This document shows, one piece after another, positions 40,630 to 49,595 of a DNA stretch of 64,000 nt. Positions within the stretch are counted from its first letter, which is position 1; each line of letters begins with the position of its first letter. Under the pieces are notes generated by a model. That model saw nothing but the letters and a program-made list of their open reading frames with translations, ran no database searches and was not told where the DNA came from. The translations under genes were made by a program, and so were the position numbers. The stretch is taken from NCBI GenBank assembly GCA_019114265.1, contig DXFV01000033.1:1-64000 (forward strand), written 5' to 3'. This DNA is from Anaerofilum faecale. GTDB lineage: Bacteria; Bacillota; Clostridia; Oscillospirales; Ruminococcaceae.

Positions 40630-41634
40630 ATGGACGAAACGGTGCGCCTGCACACCCAGCAGATCGAACAGCTGGCGCTGTGCAAATACGCCTGCCCCAG
40701 CGCGGCCAGCCGCGGTCGCATGCGCCCCGAGCCGGAATGCCCGCTGCGCACCTGCTTTCAGCGCGACCGCGACCGCATCGTGCACTGCAAGAGCTTCCGC
40801 CGCTTAAAGCAAAAGACGCAGGTGTTCCTCTCGCCGGAGGGCGACCACTACCGCACCCGCCTCACCCATACGCTGGAGGTGGCCCAGATCGCCCGCACCA
40901 TCGCGCGGGCTCTGCGCCTGAACGAGGACCTCACCGAGGCCATCGCGCTGGGGCACGACCTCGGTCACACCCCCTTCGGCCATGCGGGGGAGCGCGCGCT
41001 GGACGCACTGTGCCCGGGCGGCTTCAAACACTATCTGCAAAGCGTGCGGGTGGTGCAGCGGCTGGAAAAGCAGTTCCAGGGCCTCAATCTCACCTGGGAG
41101 GTGCTCAACGGCATCGCCTGCCATACCCGCGGCCGCTGGCCCGCCACCCGGGAGGGCTGTGTGGTGCGCTATGCCGACCGCATCGCCTATATGAACCACG
41201 ACATCGAGGACGCCGTCACCGCGGGCGTGTTGCATCCCAGCGCGCTGCCGCCGCGGGTGGTGCAGGTGCTGGGCGGCACCAAGTCCCGCCGCATTTATAC
41301 GCTGATTGCCGATATGGTGGCGCACGGGCCGGAGACCATCGGCTTTTCACCTGCCATCGAGGAGCAGTACAACGCGCTGCACAGCTTCATGTATGCCACC
41401 GTCTACGTCGACCCGGTGGCAAAGCGGGAGGAGCAGAAGGTGGAAAAGGTGATGGAGGAATTGTTCGGCTGGTTCTGTGCCGACGCCTCCCGCCTGCCCG
41501 CCGACTACCAGCGCATTGCGGAAAAAGAGGGCGTGCCGCGCGCCGTCACCGACTATATTTCCGGCATGAGCGACGCGTTCGCCATCCGCACCTTTGAGCG
41601 GCTGTTCGTGCCGCAGAAGTGGCAGGGCATCTGA
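40630..41634 (+). CDS. dgt: Deoxyguanosinetriphosphate triphosphohydrolase (dGTPase-like)
   Basis: HD-domain enzyme of 334 aa that removes triphosphate from dNTPs. The metal ligands are visible: RTRLTHTLEVAQIARTIARA (H), IALGHDLGHTPFGHAGERAL (HD plus H) and VRYADRIAYMNHD (D). The opening RTCFQRDRDRIVHCKSFRRL is typical of the Gram-positive group. Beginning the dgt-DUF2500-dnaG-rpoD cluster is a common Clostridial order and ties dNTP control to replication. AAGGGGGG lies 9 bases before the ATG at 40630; the upstream start at 40588 is rejected. Confidence 0.93.
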   Translation: MDETVRLHTQQIEQLALCKYACPSAASRGRMRPEPECPLRTCFQRDRDRIVHCKSFRRLKQKTQVFLSPEGDHYRTRLTHTLEVAQIARTIARALRLNEDLTEAIALGHDLGHTPFGHAGERALDALCPGGFKHYLQSVRVVQRLEKQFQGLNLTWEVLNGIACHTRGRWPATREGCVVRYADRIAYMNHDIEDAVTAGVLHPSALPPRVVQVLGGTKSRRIYTLIADMVAHGPETIGFSPAIEEQYNALHSFMYATVYVDPVAKREEQKVEKVMEELFGWFCADASRLPADYQRIAEKEGVPRAVTDYISGMSDAFAIRTFERLFVPQKWQGI

Positions 41635-41646
41635 GAGGAGAAAGGT

Positions 41647-42006
41647 ATGGAATACGGAATGTTCCAATTTATGAATCTGCTGTTCCCGATCATGTTCATT
41701 GTGATCTTCGTGATCGTGATCGGGAGCTTTATCGCCGTGGCGGTGAAAGGGGTGGGCACCTGGGCGCGCAACAACGCCCAGCCGGTCATCGACGCCGACG
41801 CCACCGTGGTCTCCCGCCGGGAGGATATCCGCCGCGGCGCCAACCACCACAGATACACTACATATTACGTCACCTTCGAGATGGAGGACCGCACCCGGCA
41901 GGAGTTCGCGGTGTCCGGCCGGGAGTACGGCCAGATCTCGGAGGGCGACTATGGTCAGCTCACCTTCCAGGGCACCCGTTTCCTGGGCTTCCGGCGTGTG
42001 ATCTGA
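41647..42006 (+). CDS. DUF2500 domain-containing membrane protein
   Basis: A 119-aa protein with one N-terminal membrane helix (residues 10-34, LLFPIMFIVIFVIVIGSFIA). A small beta-rich domain follows with the DUF2500 pattern (DADATVVSRRE, YYVTFEMEDRTRQEFAVSG, GDYGQLTFQGTRFLGF). Function unknown. It lies 12 bases after dgt and 24 bases before dnaG, so it is surely in the same operon. GAGGAGAAAGG SD. Confidence 0.85.
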   Translation: MEYGMFQFMNLLFPIMFIVIFVIVIGSFIAVAVKGVGTWARNNAQPVIDADATVVSRREDIRRGANHHRYTTYYVTFEMEDRTRQEFAVSGREYGQISEGDYGQLTFQGTRFLGFRRVI

Positions 42007-42030
42007 CCGCGCAAAGGGGGAGAAGGGGAA

Positions 42031-43797
42031 TTGATCCCGCAGGACTATATCCAGGAGCTGATCGCCCGCACCGACATCGAGGAACTGATCGGCAGCTATA
42101 CCGGCCTCAAGCGCGCCGGGCGCACCTACAAGGGGCTGTGCCCCTTCCACTCGGAAAAAACGCCTTCCTTCGTTGTATATCCCGACAACCAGAGCTTTTA
42201 TTGCTTCGGCTGCGGGGCGGGCGGCGACGCCATCACCTTTGTCAAAAAGATCAACAACCTCGACTATGTGGAGGCGGTGAAATTCCTGGCCGGGCGCGCC
42301 GGTATGAAGATGCCCGACGAGGACGACGCCCAGGGCCGGATGCGCAGCCGCATCCTCTCGCTGAACCGCGAGGCCGCCCGCTTTTATTACAGCTGCCTGA
42401 ACGGGCCCGGCGGCAAGGAGGCCCGCGCCTACTGGCGGGGCCGCGGCCTGTCGGACGCCACCATCCGCCGGTTTGGGCTGGGGTATGCGCCGGACAGCTT
42501 TGGCGACACTTTCCGCCATTTGAAAGCAAAGGGCTTCACCGAGGACGAGCTGCTGGCCAGCGGCATCGCCAAAAAGAGCGAGAAGGGGAACCTGTACGAC
42601 GTTTTCCGCAACCGGGTGATGATCCCGATCTTTGACGTGCGGGGCAACGTCATCGCCTTCGGCGGGCGCAATATGGGCGACGAGAAGCCCAAGTACATCA
42701 ACAGCCCCGAAACGCTGGTGTACAAGAAAAGCCGCACCGTGTTTGCGCTGAACGTGGCCAAAAAAAGCACCTCCCGGCGCTACCTGCTCTGCGAGGGATA
42801 CCTCGACGTCATCAGCCTGCACCAGGCCGGTTTCGACACCGCCGTGGCCGGCTGCGGTACCGCTCTCACCGCCGAACAGGTCCGCCTGCTGCGCGACTAT
42901 GCCGATGAGGTGGTGCTCTGCTACGACTCGGACGAGGCGGGGCAGAAGGCCACCGCCCGTGCTATGCAGCTGTTTGAGCCGTCCGGCATCAAGATCACGG
43001 TGCTGAGCATCCCGGGCGCGAAGGACCCGGACGAATTCATCAAAACCCGCGGCGCCGAGCGCTTTGCCCAGCTGCTGGACGGCGCCGACAACACCATCGA
43101 ATATCAGATGGCGCGCGCCCGCCGCCAATACGACCTCACCACGCCGGACGGACAGGTCAGCTACCTGAAAACCTGCATCGCGCTGCTGGCCCAGCAGGCC
43201 ACCCCCACCGAGCGGGACGTCTATGCCGGGCGTCTGGCGCAGGAGACGGGGGTGTCCCGCGCCGCCATCGACGCCCAGCTGGAGGGCGCGGTGCGCACAG
43301 CCGGACGCCGCCGTCAGCGGCAGGACCAGCGCGACCTGCTCAAGGAGGGCATCGCCGCCACCGTCCAGCTGCCGCGGGGCGTGGCGGCCACCGGCAAGGC
43401 ACTGGGCGCGGCCTATGCCGAACAGCAGCTGCTGGCCGCCCTGCTCACCCAGCCGCAGCTGGCCCAGCAGGCTTCCTCGCTGGACCCGTCCGCCTTTCTG
43501 GTGCCGGAGCTGGGGCAGGCGTTCGGGCTGGTGATGCAGCGCTGGAAAGCGGGGCAGCCGTTCGAGCTGGCCACCCTGTCGGGCGATCTGCCCGAATCGG
43601 GGATGGCGCTGCTCAGCCGGATCCTGGCCCAGAACCACGGCATCACCTTCACCCCGCAGGACCTCCAGCTCTACATCGACCGCCTGGCCCAGCAGCAGCC
43701 CGCTGCCCCGGCGGCCGAGATGAATCCCGACGAGCTGGCCGGGTATCTGGCACGCCTGCGGCAAAAGAAGCATCCCACCGAACCCGCAGGAGGATAA
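42031..43797 (+). CDS. dnaG: DNA primase
   Basis: Makes RNA primers for replication. It is 588 aa. The CHC2 zinc finger is C37, H40, C58, C61. The TOPRIM core has CEGYLDVISLHQAG and CYDSDEAGQKA. The C-terminal helicase-binding domain starts near residue 440. The TTG start follows AAAGGGGG by 10 bases and gives the family N-terminus IPQDYIQELIARTDI. It sits upstream of rpoD, as in the classical macromolecular synthesis operon, but rpsU is absent. Confidence 0.96.
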   Translation: MIPQDYIQELIARTDIEELIGSYTGLKRAGRTYKGLCPFHSEKTPSFVVYPDNQSFYCFGCGAGGDAITFVKKINNLDYVEAVKFLAGRAGMKMPDEDDAQGRMRSRILSLNREAARFYYSCLNGPGGKEARAYWRGRGLSDATIRRFGLGYAPDSFGDTFRHLKAKGFTEDELLASGIAKKSEKGNLYDVFRNRVMIPIFDVRGNVIAFGGRNMGDEKPKYINSPETLVYKKSRTVFALNVAKKSTSRRYLLCEGYLDVISLHQAGFDTAVAGCGTALTAEQVRLLRDYADEVVLCYDSDEAGQKATARAMQLFEPSGIKITVLSIPGAKDPDEFIKTRGAERFAQLLDGADNTIEYQMARARRQYDLTTPDGQVSYLKTCIALLAQQATPTERDVYAGRLAQETGVSRAAIDAQLEGAVRTAGRRRQRQDQRDLLKEGIAATVQLPRGVAATGKALGAAYAEQQLLAALLTQPQLAQQASSLDPSAFLVPELGQAFGLVMQRWKAGQPFELATLSGDLPESGMALLSRILAQNHGITFTPQDLQLYIDRLAQQQPAAPAAEMNPDELAGYLARLRQKKHPTEPAGG

Positions 43798-43820
43798 GCT
43801 GCGCGAAAGGAGTGGAGCAG

Positions 43821-44102
43821 ATGGAAGAACACAGCCCAAAACTGCCCGAAGCCGAAGGCATCGCAACTCCGCCGGACTGGATGATGAAAAAAATCATGCG
43901 CCTGTCCCCGGAACAGCAGAAAATGATGCGTCTGCTTTTTGGCCTGGAAGATGGCCGCCGCCGCACGATGCAGGAAGTGGCCGATGAATTTGGTGTGACA
44001 CGTGAGCGCGTCCGCATGGTCTGGGACATAGTGCGGACAAGGCCGTGCTGCTGCTGCTTTACACACTACTGGGAGCGGTGCATGCGGCAGCTGGACGAGT
44101 AA
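43821..44102 (+). CDS. Stand-alone sigma-70 region 4-like protein
   Basis: A 93-aa protein whose centre (residues 27-74) is a sigma region 4 helix-turn-helix: LSPEQQKMMRLLFGLEDGRR then RTMQEVADEFGVTRERVRMV. The LxFGLEDGRxRT and VTRERxR spacing is nearly that of region 4.2 in the adjacent RpoD, but regions 1-3 are missing. The rest is unique: an acidic Pro-rich N-terminus and a C-terminal CCCCF run. GAAAGGAG lies 7 bases before the ATG. It lies between dnaG (23 bases) and rpoD (79 bases), probably cotranscribed. It could be a decayed rpoD duplication, an RNAP beta-flap binder, or a regulator of RpoD (inference). Confidence 0.8.
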   Translation: MEEHSPKLPEAEGIATPPDWMMKKIMRLSPEQQKMMRLLFGLEDGRRRTMQEVADEFGVTRERVRMVWDIVRTRPCCCCFTHYWERCMRQLDE

Positions 44103-44181
44103 CGCCCGCTCTGCTTTTTCCAAATACAACATCCTGCCGACCTATCGGATAAATAACGCATACAAAAAGGAGAACAACAAG

Positions 44182-45258
<1,077 letters not shown>

Positions 45259-45262
45259 TGCA

Positions 45263-45468
45263 TAAGCCTTCCCCTGGCAGGGGAAGGCGCCCCGAAGGGG
45301 GCGGATGAGGTCGAAGCCTCCCCGTTGCACGAATCTGCCGGTTGTATCGACAGCCTTCAGCCCTGCTTTGAAGAAATCTTTGCACCGAAGCCTGGGGAAG
45401 AAGTGCTTTTGCAGAGGTGTGCGCGAATCAGACGCCTTCCCATTGCATGAACCTGCCGGTTTCATCAA
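45263..45468. repeat. Mosaic intergenic repeat, copy C, with an imperfect internal duplication
   Basis: The left part matches copy B (AGCCTTCCCC, TGGCAGGGGAAGG, GGATGAGGTCGAAGC). Then CCTCCCCGTTGCACGAATC with TGCCGGTTG (45317-45345) recurs imperfectly as CCTTCCCATTGCATGAACC with TGCCGGTTT (45435-45463). No gene is seen in the 334 bases from rpoD to the ECF gene; a terminator and a promoter fill its right end. Confidence 0.6.
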
Positions 45469-45477
45469 TACCCCGTC

Positions 45478-45510
45478 GGCGCGGCATGTTGCCGCGCCGC
45501 ATTTTTTTGC
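45478..45510 (+). terminator. Rho-independent terminator after rpoD and repeat C
   Basis: Arms GGCGCGGCA/TGCCGCGCC with a 3-base loop are followed by GCATTTTTTT. Confidence 0.88.
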
Positions 45511-45518
45511 ACAAAAAA

Positions 45519-45546
45519 TGAACCGCCCGGCCGCCCCGCTCGTATA
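45519..45546 (+). promoter_or_regulatory. Candidate ECF-type promoter of the ECF sigma operon
   Basis: TGAACC (45519-45524) and CGTATA (45541-45546) are 16 bases apart, matching the GAAC-N16/17-CGT pattern of ECF promoters, 47 bases before the sigma start. Autoregulation is implied. Confidence 0.6.
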
Positions 45547-45592
45547 GTCAGGTGAAAGGCCTTTCAAAACGATACGAGGAGGTGACTGCCCT

Positions 45593-46081
45593 GTGCCCGG
45601 TACATTTGACGAAGCCATCGCCCGGCATGGTCCGCGGCTGTATGCGCTGTGCCGCCGTCTGTGCGGGAAGGAGTGGGAGGCACAGGACCTGTACCAGGAA
45701 ACCTGGCTGCGCGCCTGGCGCTGCCGGCAGAAATACGACCCCGCCCGTCCGTTCGAGGCCTGGCTGTGCCGCATCTGCGTGAACCTGTTCCGCGACACGC
45801 TGCGAAGGCGCGCGGTGCTGCAGTTTTTCCCGTTCGTGCCGGAAGGTCCCGACGCTCCGCCGCTGCCCGCTCCGTCCGACGACCGGGACGAATACGCCGC
45901 CCTCCACGCCGCCGTGCGGGAGTTGCCCACACCGCAGCGGCTGGCGGTGACGCTGTATTACTTCTGCGACAAGGATATACGCCAGACCGCGCTGCTGCTG
46001 GGGGTGCCGGAGGGAACGGTGAAATCCCGGCTGGCAAAGGCGCGCGCGACCCTGAAAAGGAGGTTGGAAACAGATGGATGA
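45593..46081 (+). CDS. ECF-type RNA polymerase sigma factor
   Basis: A 162-aa sigma-70 family protein with only regions 2 and 4. Region 2 is near 10-75 (ARHGPRLYALCRRLCG, AQDLYQETWLRAWRC), and region 4 near 110-158 (LPTPQRLAVTLYYFCDKDIR, GVPEGTVKSRLAKARATLKR). GTG start with AGGAGG 10 bases upstream. Its 3' end overlaps the next gene by 8 bases, as is usual for an anti-sigma partner. A matching ECF promoter upstream points to autoregulation. The inducing signal is unknown. Confidence 0.92.
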   Translation: MPGTFDEAIARHGPRLYALCRRLCGKEWEAQDLYQETWLRAWRCRQKYDPARPFEAWLCRICVNLFRDTLRRRAVLQFFPFVPEGPDAPPLPAPSDDRDEYAALHAAVRELPTPQRLAVTLYYFCDKDIRQTALLLGVPEGTVKSRLAKARATLKRRLETDG

Positions 46082-46382
46082 GCTGGATCGGATGCTGGAA
46101 TTTTCCGCTCTGCCCACGCCGCCCCGTCTCACCGAAGCGGAGCTGCGGGAGCTGGATGCCGCCCGCAAAAACCGCCTTGCGCTGCTGCTGGGCGCGGTGA
46201 CCGCGGCGCTGTATATGCTGGCGCTGGCGGCGGCGGGGGTGTATGTGCTGCTCGAATTTCCGCAGGCGGCAGGGTTTCTGCTGCTTGGGTCTGCGGGGCT
46301 GACGCTGTGCGGGCTTGTGCTGTGCGTATGGGTCCTGCTGCCCGGCCGCACAAATTGGATGAACACATTGATGGGAGGCTGA
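46074..46382 (+). CDS. Two-helix membrane protein, probable anti-sigma factor
   Basis: A 102-aa protein. A short acidic cytoplasmic N-terminus (MDELDRMLEFSALPTPPRLT) is followed by two membrane helices (about 36-58 and 64-88) and a short tail. It lacks the ZAS zinc motif, so the anti-sigma call rests on the 8-base overlap with the ECF gene and on topology only. AAAAGGAGG SD lies inside the sigma gene. Confidence 0.65.
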   Translation: MDELDRMLEFSALPTPPRLTEAELRELDAARKNRLALLLGAVTAALYMLALAAAGVYVLLEFPQAAGFLLLGSAGLTLCGLVLCVWVLLPGRTNWMNTLMGG

Positions 46383-46386
46383 TACT

Positions 46387-46872
46387 ATGTCTGTTACTGC
46401 ATTGGTTTTTCTGCCGGTTTTCGTTCTGATCTTCGTGATCGCGATCCCCGTTCTGGTGGGCGTGCTGGTCTACAACGACGCCCGCCGCCGCGGGTTGCCG
46501 CCGCTGGCCTGGGCGCTGGTGGCCGCACTGGTGCCCAGCCTTCTGGGTCTGGTCGCCTACCTGGTGGTGTGCGCGGTGGGGCAGTTCCGGCGGTGCAGCG
46601 CCTGCGGGGCGCCGGTGCGCGGGGAATACACCGTCTGTCCCCAGTGCGGCGCGCAGCTGCACGCCCGGTGCGAGAGCTGCGGGGCGTCTGTGCAGCCGGG
46701 CTGGAAGGTGTGCGCCCGGTGCGGTGCGCCGCTGCCCGCGACCGCAGACGCCACGCTTCCCGCCGGCACAAACCAGAAAGCGCTGTGGACGGTCCTGGCC
46801 ATCGTGGCGGTGCTGGTGGTGCTGTTTCTGGTGTTCATGTTCCTTCTGCTGATCGCGAATTTTGCGGTATAA
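46387..46872 (+). CDS. Membrane protein with double zinc ribbon
   Basis: A 161-aa protein. Two N-terminal membrane helices (about 5-27 and 38-62) are followed by two zinc ribbons formed by four Cys pairs (CSAC, CPQC, CESC, CARC; residues 73-118), a Thr/Ala linker, and one C-terminal helix (139-160). Ribbon modules of this kind bind other proteins or sense metal or redox state. GGGAGGC lies 7 bases before the ATG, inside the previous gene. Third gene of the ECF operon, so probably a target or sensor of the system (inference). Confidence 0.75.
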   Translation: MSVTALVFLPVFVLIFVIAIPVLVGVLVYNDARRRGLPPLAWALVAALVPSLLGLVAYLVVCAVGQFRRCSACGAPVRGEYTVCPQCGAQLHARCESCGASVQPGWKVCARCGAPLPATADATLPAGTNQKALWTVLAIVAVLVVLFLVFMFLLLIANFAV

Positions 46873-46882
46873 GCTGCCCGGT

Positions 46883-46919
46883 GCGGCGCGTCCTTTGCGG
46901 GGCGCGTCGCTTTTGTGTA
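46883..46919 (+). terminator. Terminator of the ECF operon
   Basis: Arms GCGGCGCGTC/GGCGCGTCGC (two wobbles) are followed by TTTTGTGT. Confidence 0.75.
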
Positions 46920-46928
46920 TTCTGCCAT

Positions 46929-46958
46929 TTTACAAGCGGGTGCATTTCGTGGTACACT
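46929..46958 (+). promoter_or_regulatory. Candidate promoter for ftsK
   Basis: TTTACA-N18-TACACT lies 91 bases before the ftsK ATG. Confidence 0.45.
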
Positions 46959-47049
46959 ATAAGATACCCTACAAGGGCAGGACAGGCCTTTTGGGCCTGC
47001 ATCGCTGCCGGAATCGGGGGTTGCGGCTGTAAAAAGGAGAGGATGGAAG

Positions 47050-49575
47050 ATGGCACAGCGGAAAAGGCCCGCCTCGCGCGCAAAGCGGGGCACAAAACGA
47101 AAACGCGCCCCCGCGCGGGACAACCGCGGCGCCAGTGTGGTATTGTTCGGCGCTGGTCTGGTGCTGCTGGTGCTGGCGCTGGTGCCGGGCCAGTCGGTGT
47201 GGCGGTGGCTGCACGATGTGCAGCGGGGCCTGCTGGGCCTGTGCAGCTGGCTGGTGGGCCCGTTCCTGATGTATCTGGCCGTCTGTATGGCGCGGGGGCA
47301 AAAGCTGGCGCCGCCCCTCATCAAGGGGATCCTGGTGATGCTGTTTGCCAGCGGCACCTCGCTGGTCTTTTCGCCCACCTATTTTGAAGGTATGACCGGC
47401 GTGCAGGTGATCGCCGCCCTCTACGATACCGGATCTTCGGCGCTGGGCGGCGGCGTGCTGGGCATCTTCGGCTATCTGCTGCTGGCGCTGTGCGGCCGCC
47501 CGGCGGCCAACCTGCTGCTGCTGGTGCTGCTGGTCGTGGCGGTGATGCTGTTCACCGGCGTCACCCCGTCCGAGGTGTCCGACTGGACCAAAGCGCGCGC
47601 CGCCGGTGTGGGGCGCAGTGCGCGGGAATTCGCCACCGACCAGTCGGAGCGCGCCGCCGTCCGCCGGGCCGAGCGCGCCCAGCGCCGCCTGGACGCAGAG
47701 GCGCAGGAGCCGCCCGCGCCGCCCCACCGCAGCCAGAGCATCCGGGAGATGGACGCCCAGATCGCGGATGACCACTGGGCCGGGGAAGCGGCCGAACCCG
47801 CCGAGCCGGGGGAGAAGAACGATCCGCTGGCCGCTGTGCGGCATCTGTTCCGCCGCCCCAGCGTGGACATTCCGCTGGACGATGCGCTGGTCCGGCAGGA
47901 GCCGCCGGAGGAAACGCCGGCAGCCCCCGCCGAAGGACCGGTCCCCGCTCCTCCCGCCGACCCATCCGCCCAGCCGGAGGACGAGATCGTGCGCCTGATC
48001 CGCAAGGCGGTGAATGCAGGGGAGAAGCCTGCCCCGCCGTCCGCCCCGCAGCCGGAGCCTGCCCCCGAACCGCAGCCGGTCCCGGAGGCACAGGAGCCGT
48101 CCGCCTACCAGTACCCCCCCATCGACCTGTTCCAGCCCGCGCGCGACCCGGACGAAAAGGGCGTGCAGGAGGAGATGCGCCGCAACGCCGACACGCTGGT
48201 GAATACGCTGGAGAGCTTCGGCGTCAAGACCCGTGTGCTGGACATCAGCCGCGGGCCTGCCGTCACCCGGTATGAGCTGCAGCCGCTGGCGGGCGTGAAG
48301 ATCAGCCGGATCACCGGCCTTTCGGACGACATCGCGCTGAACCTCGCCACCGCGGGCGTGCGCATCGAGGCCCCCATCCCCGGCAAACCGGCGGTGGGCG
48401 TCGAGATCCCCAACAAGCACCGCGCCACCGTCAGCCTGCGCAGCGTGCTGGAATCGCCCGCCTTCAACCAGAGCCGTGCTCCGCTCACCTTTGCGCTGGG
48501 CAAGGACATCACCGGCAACTGCCAGGTGGGCAATCTGGCCAAGATGCCCCATCTGCTCATCGCCGGCACCACCGGTTCGGGCAAATCGGTCTGCACCAAC
48601 TCGATCATCCTCAGCTTCCTCTACCGGTGCAGCCCCAAGGTGCTGCGCATGATCCTGATCGACCCCAAGATGGTGGAGTTCGCCCACTACAACGGCATCC
48701 CGCATCTGCTGATGCCGGTAGTCACCGAGCCGCGCAAGGCGGCGGGCGCCCTGGGCACCGCCGTGGCCGAGATGGAAAAGCGCTACCATCTGCTGGCCGA
48801 GAACGGCGTGCCCAACATCGAGGAGTACAACGCTCTGGCCGAGATCGACGACAGCCTGGAAAAAATGCCGTATATCGTCATTGTCATCGACGAGCTGGCC
48901 GACCTGATGATGGTGGCCGGCAAGGAGGTGGAGGACTATATCTGCCGCCTGGCCCAGAAGGCGCGCGCGGCGGGCATGCACCTCATCATCGCCACCCAGC
49001 GCCCCAGCGTGGACGTCATCACCGGCCTCATCAAGGCCAACATCCCCAGCCGGGTGGCGCTGTCTGTGATGAGCCAGGTGGACAGCCGCACCATCCTCGA
49101 CACCGCCGGCGCCGAAAAACTGCTCGGCTACGGCGATATGCTGTATATGCCGGTGGGCGTGAACAAGCCGGTGCGCGTGCAGGGCACCTTTGTCAGCTCG
49201 GGCGAGATCCGCGCGGTGATCGAGTTCATCAAGGCGCACTCGGCCAGCGATTACAGCCAGGAGATGATCGAGGAAGTGGAAAAGCGCGCCGTTCCCGAAA
49301 AGAATGCCGAATCCTCCTCCGACGACGAGAGCGGCACCGATCCCATGTTCAAGACCGCCGTGGAGGTGGTCATCGACGCGGGGCAGGCCTCCACCAGCCT
49401 GCTGCAGCGCCGCTGCAAGCTGGGCTATGCCCGCGCCGCCCGCATCATGGACGAGATGGAGCAGCTGCACATCATTGGTCCCTACGAGGGGGCCAAGCCC
49501 CGGCAGGTGCTCATCACCCGCCAGCAGTGGATCGAAATGACCATGAACAACGATCCCGTCCCCGACGAGATCTGA
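47050..49575 (+). CDS. ftsK: FtsK/SpoIIIE family DNA translocase
   Basis: Septum-anchored DNA pump that clears chromosomes at division. It is 841 aa: four N-terminal membrane helices (residues about 25-170), a Pro/Glu/Ala-rich linker (200-360), and the motor with Walker A GTTGSGKS at 506-513 and Walker B VIVIDELADLMM. A C-terminal gamma winged helix follows (QRRCKLGYARAARIMDEMEQ) that reads KOPS/SRS-type polar sequences. FtsK and SpoIIIE cannot be separated by sequence alone. AAAAGGAGAGG SD. Confidence 0.95.
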   Translation: MAQRKRPASRAKRGTKRKRAPARDNRGASVVLFGAGLVLLVLALVPGQSVWRWLHDVQRGLLGLCSWLVGPFLMYLAVCMARGQKLAPPLIKGILVMLFASGTSLVFSPTYFEGMTGVQVIAALYDTGSSALGGGVLGIFGYLLLALCGRPAANLLLLVLLVVAVMLFTGVTPSEVSDWTKARAAGVGRSAREFATDQSERAAVRRAERAQRRLDAEAQEPPAPPHRSQSIREMDAQIADDHWAGEAAEPAEPGEKNDPLAAVRHLFRRPSVDIPLDDALVRQEPPEETPAAPAEGPVPAPPADPSAQPEDEIVRLIRKAVNAGEKPAPPSAPQPEPAPEPQPVPEAQEPSAYQYPPIDLFQPARDPDEKGVQEEMRRNADTLVNTLESFGVKTRVLDISRGPAVTRYELQPLAGVKISRITGLSDDIALNLATAGVRIEAPIPGKPAVGVEIPNKHRATVSLRSVLESPAFNQSRAPLTFALGKDITGNCQVGNLAKMPHLLIAGTTGSGKSVCTNSIILSFLYRCSPKVLRMILIDPKMVEFAHYNGIPHLLMPVVTEPRKAAGALGTAVAEMEKRYHLLAENGVPNIEEYNALAEIDDSLEKMPYIVIVIDELADLMMVAGKEVEDYICRLAQKARAAGMHLIIATQRPSVDVITGLIKANIPSRVALSVMSQVDSRTILDTAGAEKLLGYGDMLYMPVGVNKPVRVQGTFVSSGEIRAVIEFIKAHSASDYSQEMIEEVEKRAVPEKNAESSSDDESGTDPMFKTAVEVVIDAGQASTSLLQRRCKLGYARAARIMDEMEQLHIIGPYEGAKPRQVLITRQQWIEMTMNNDPVPDEI

Positions 49576-49595
49576 CCCCGAAAGGAGATACAGCC

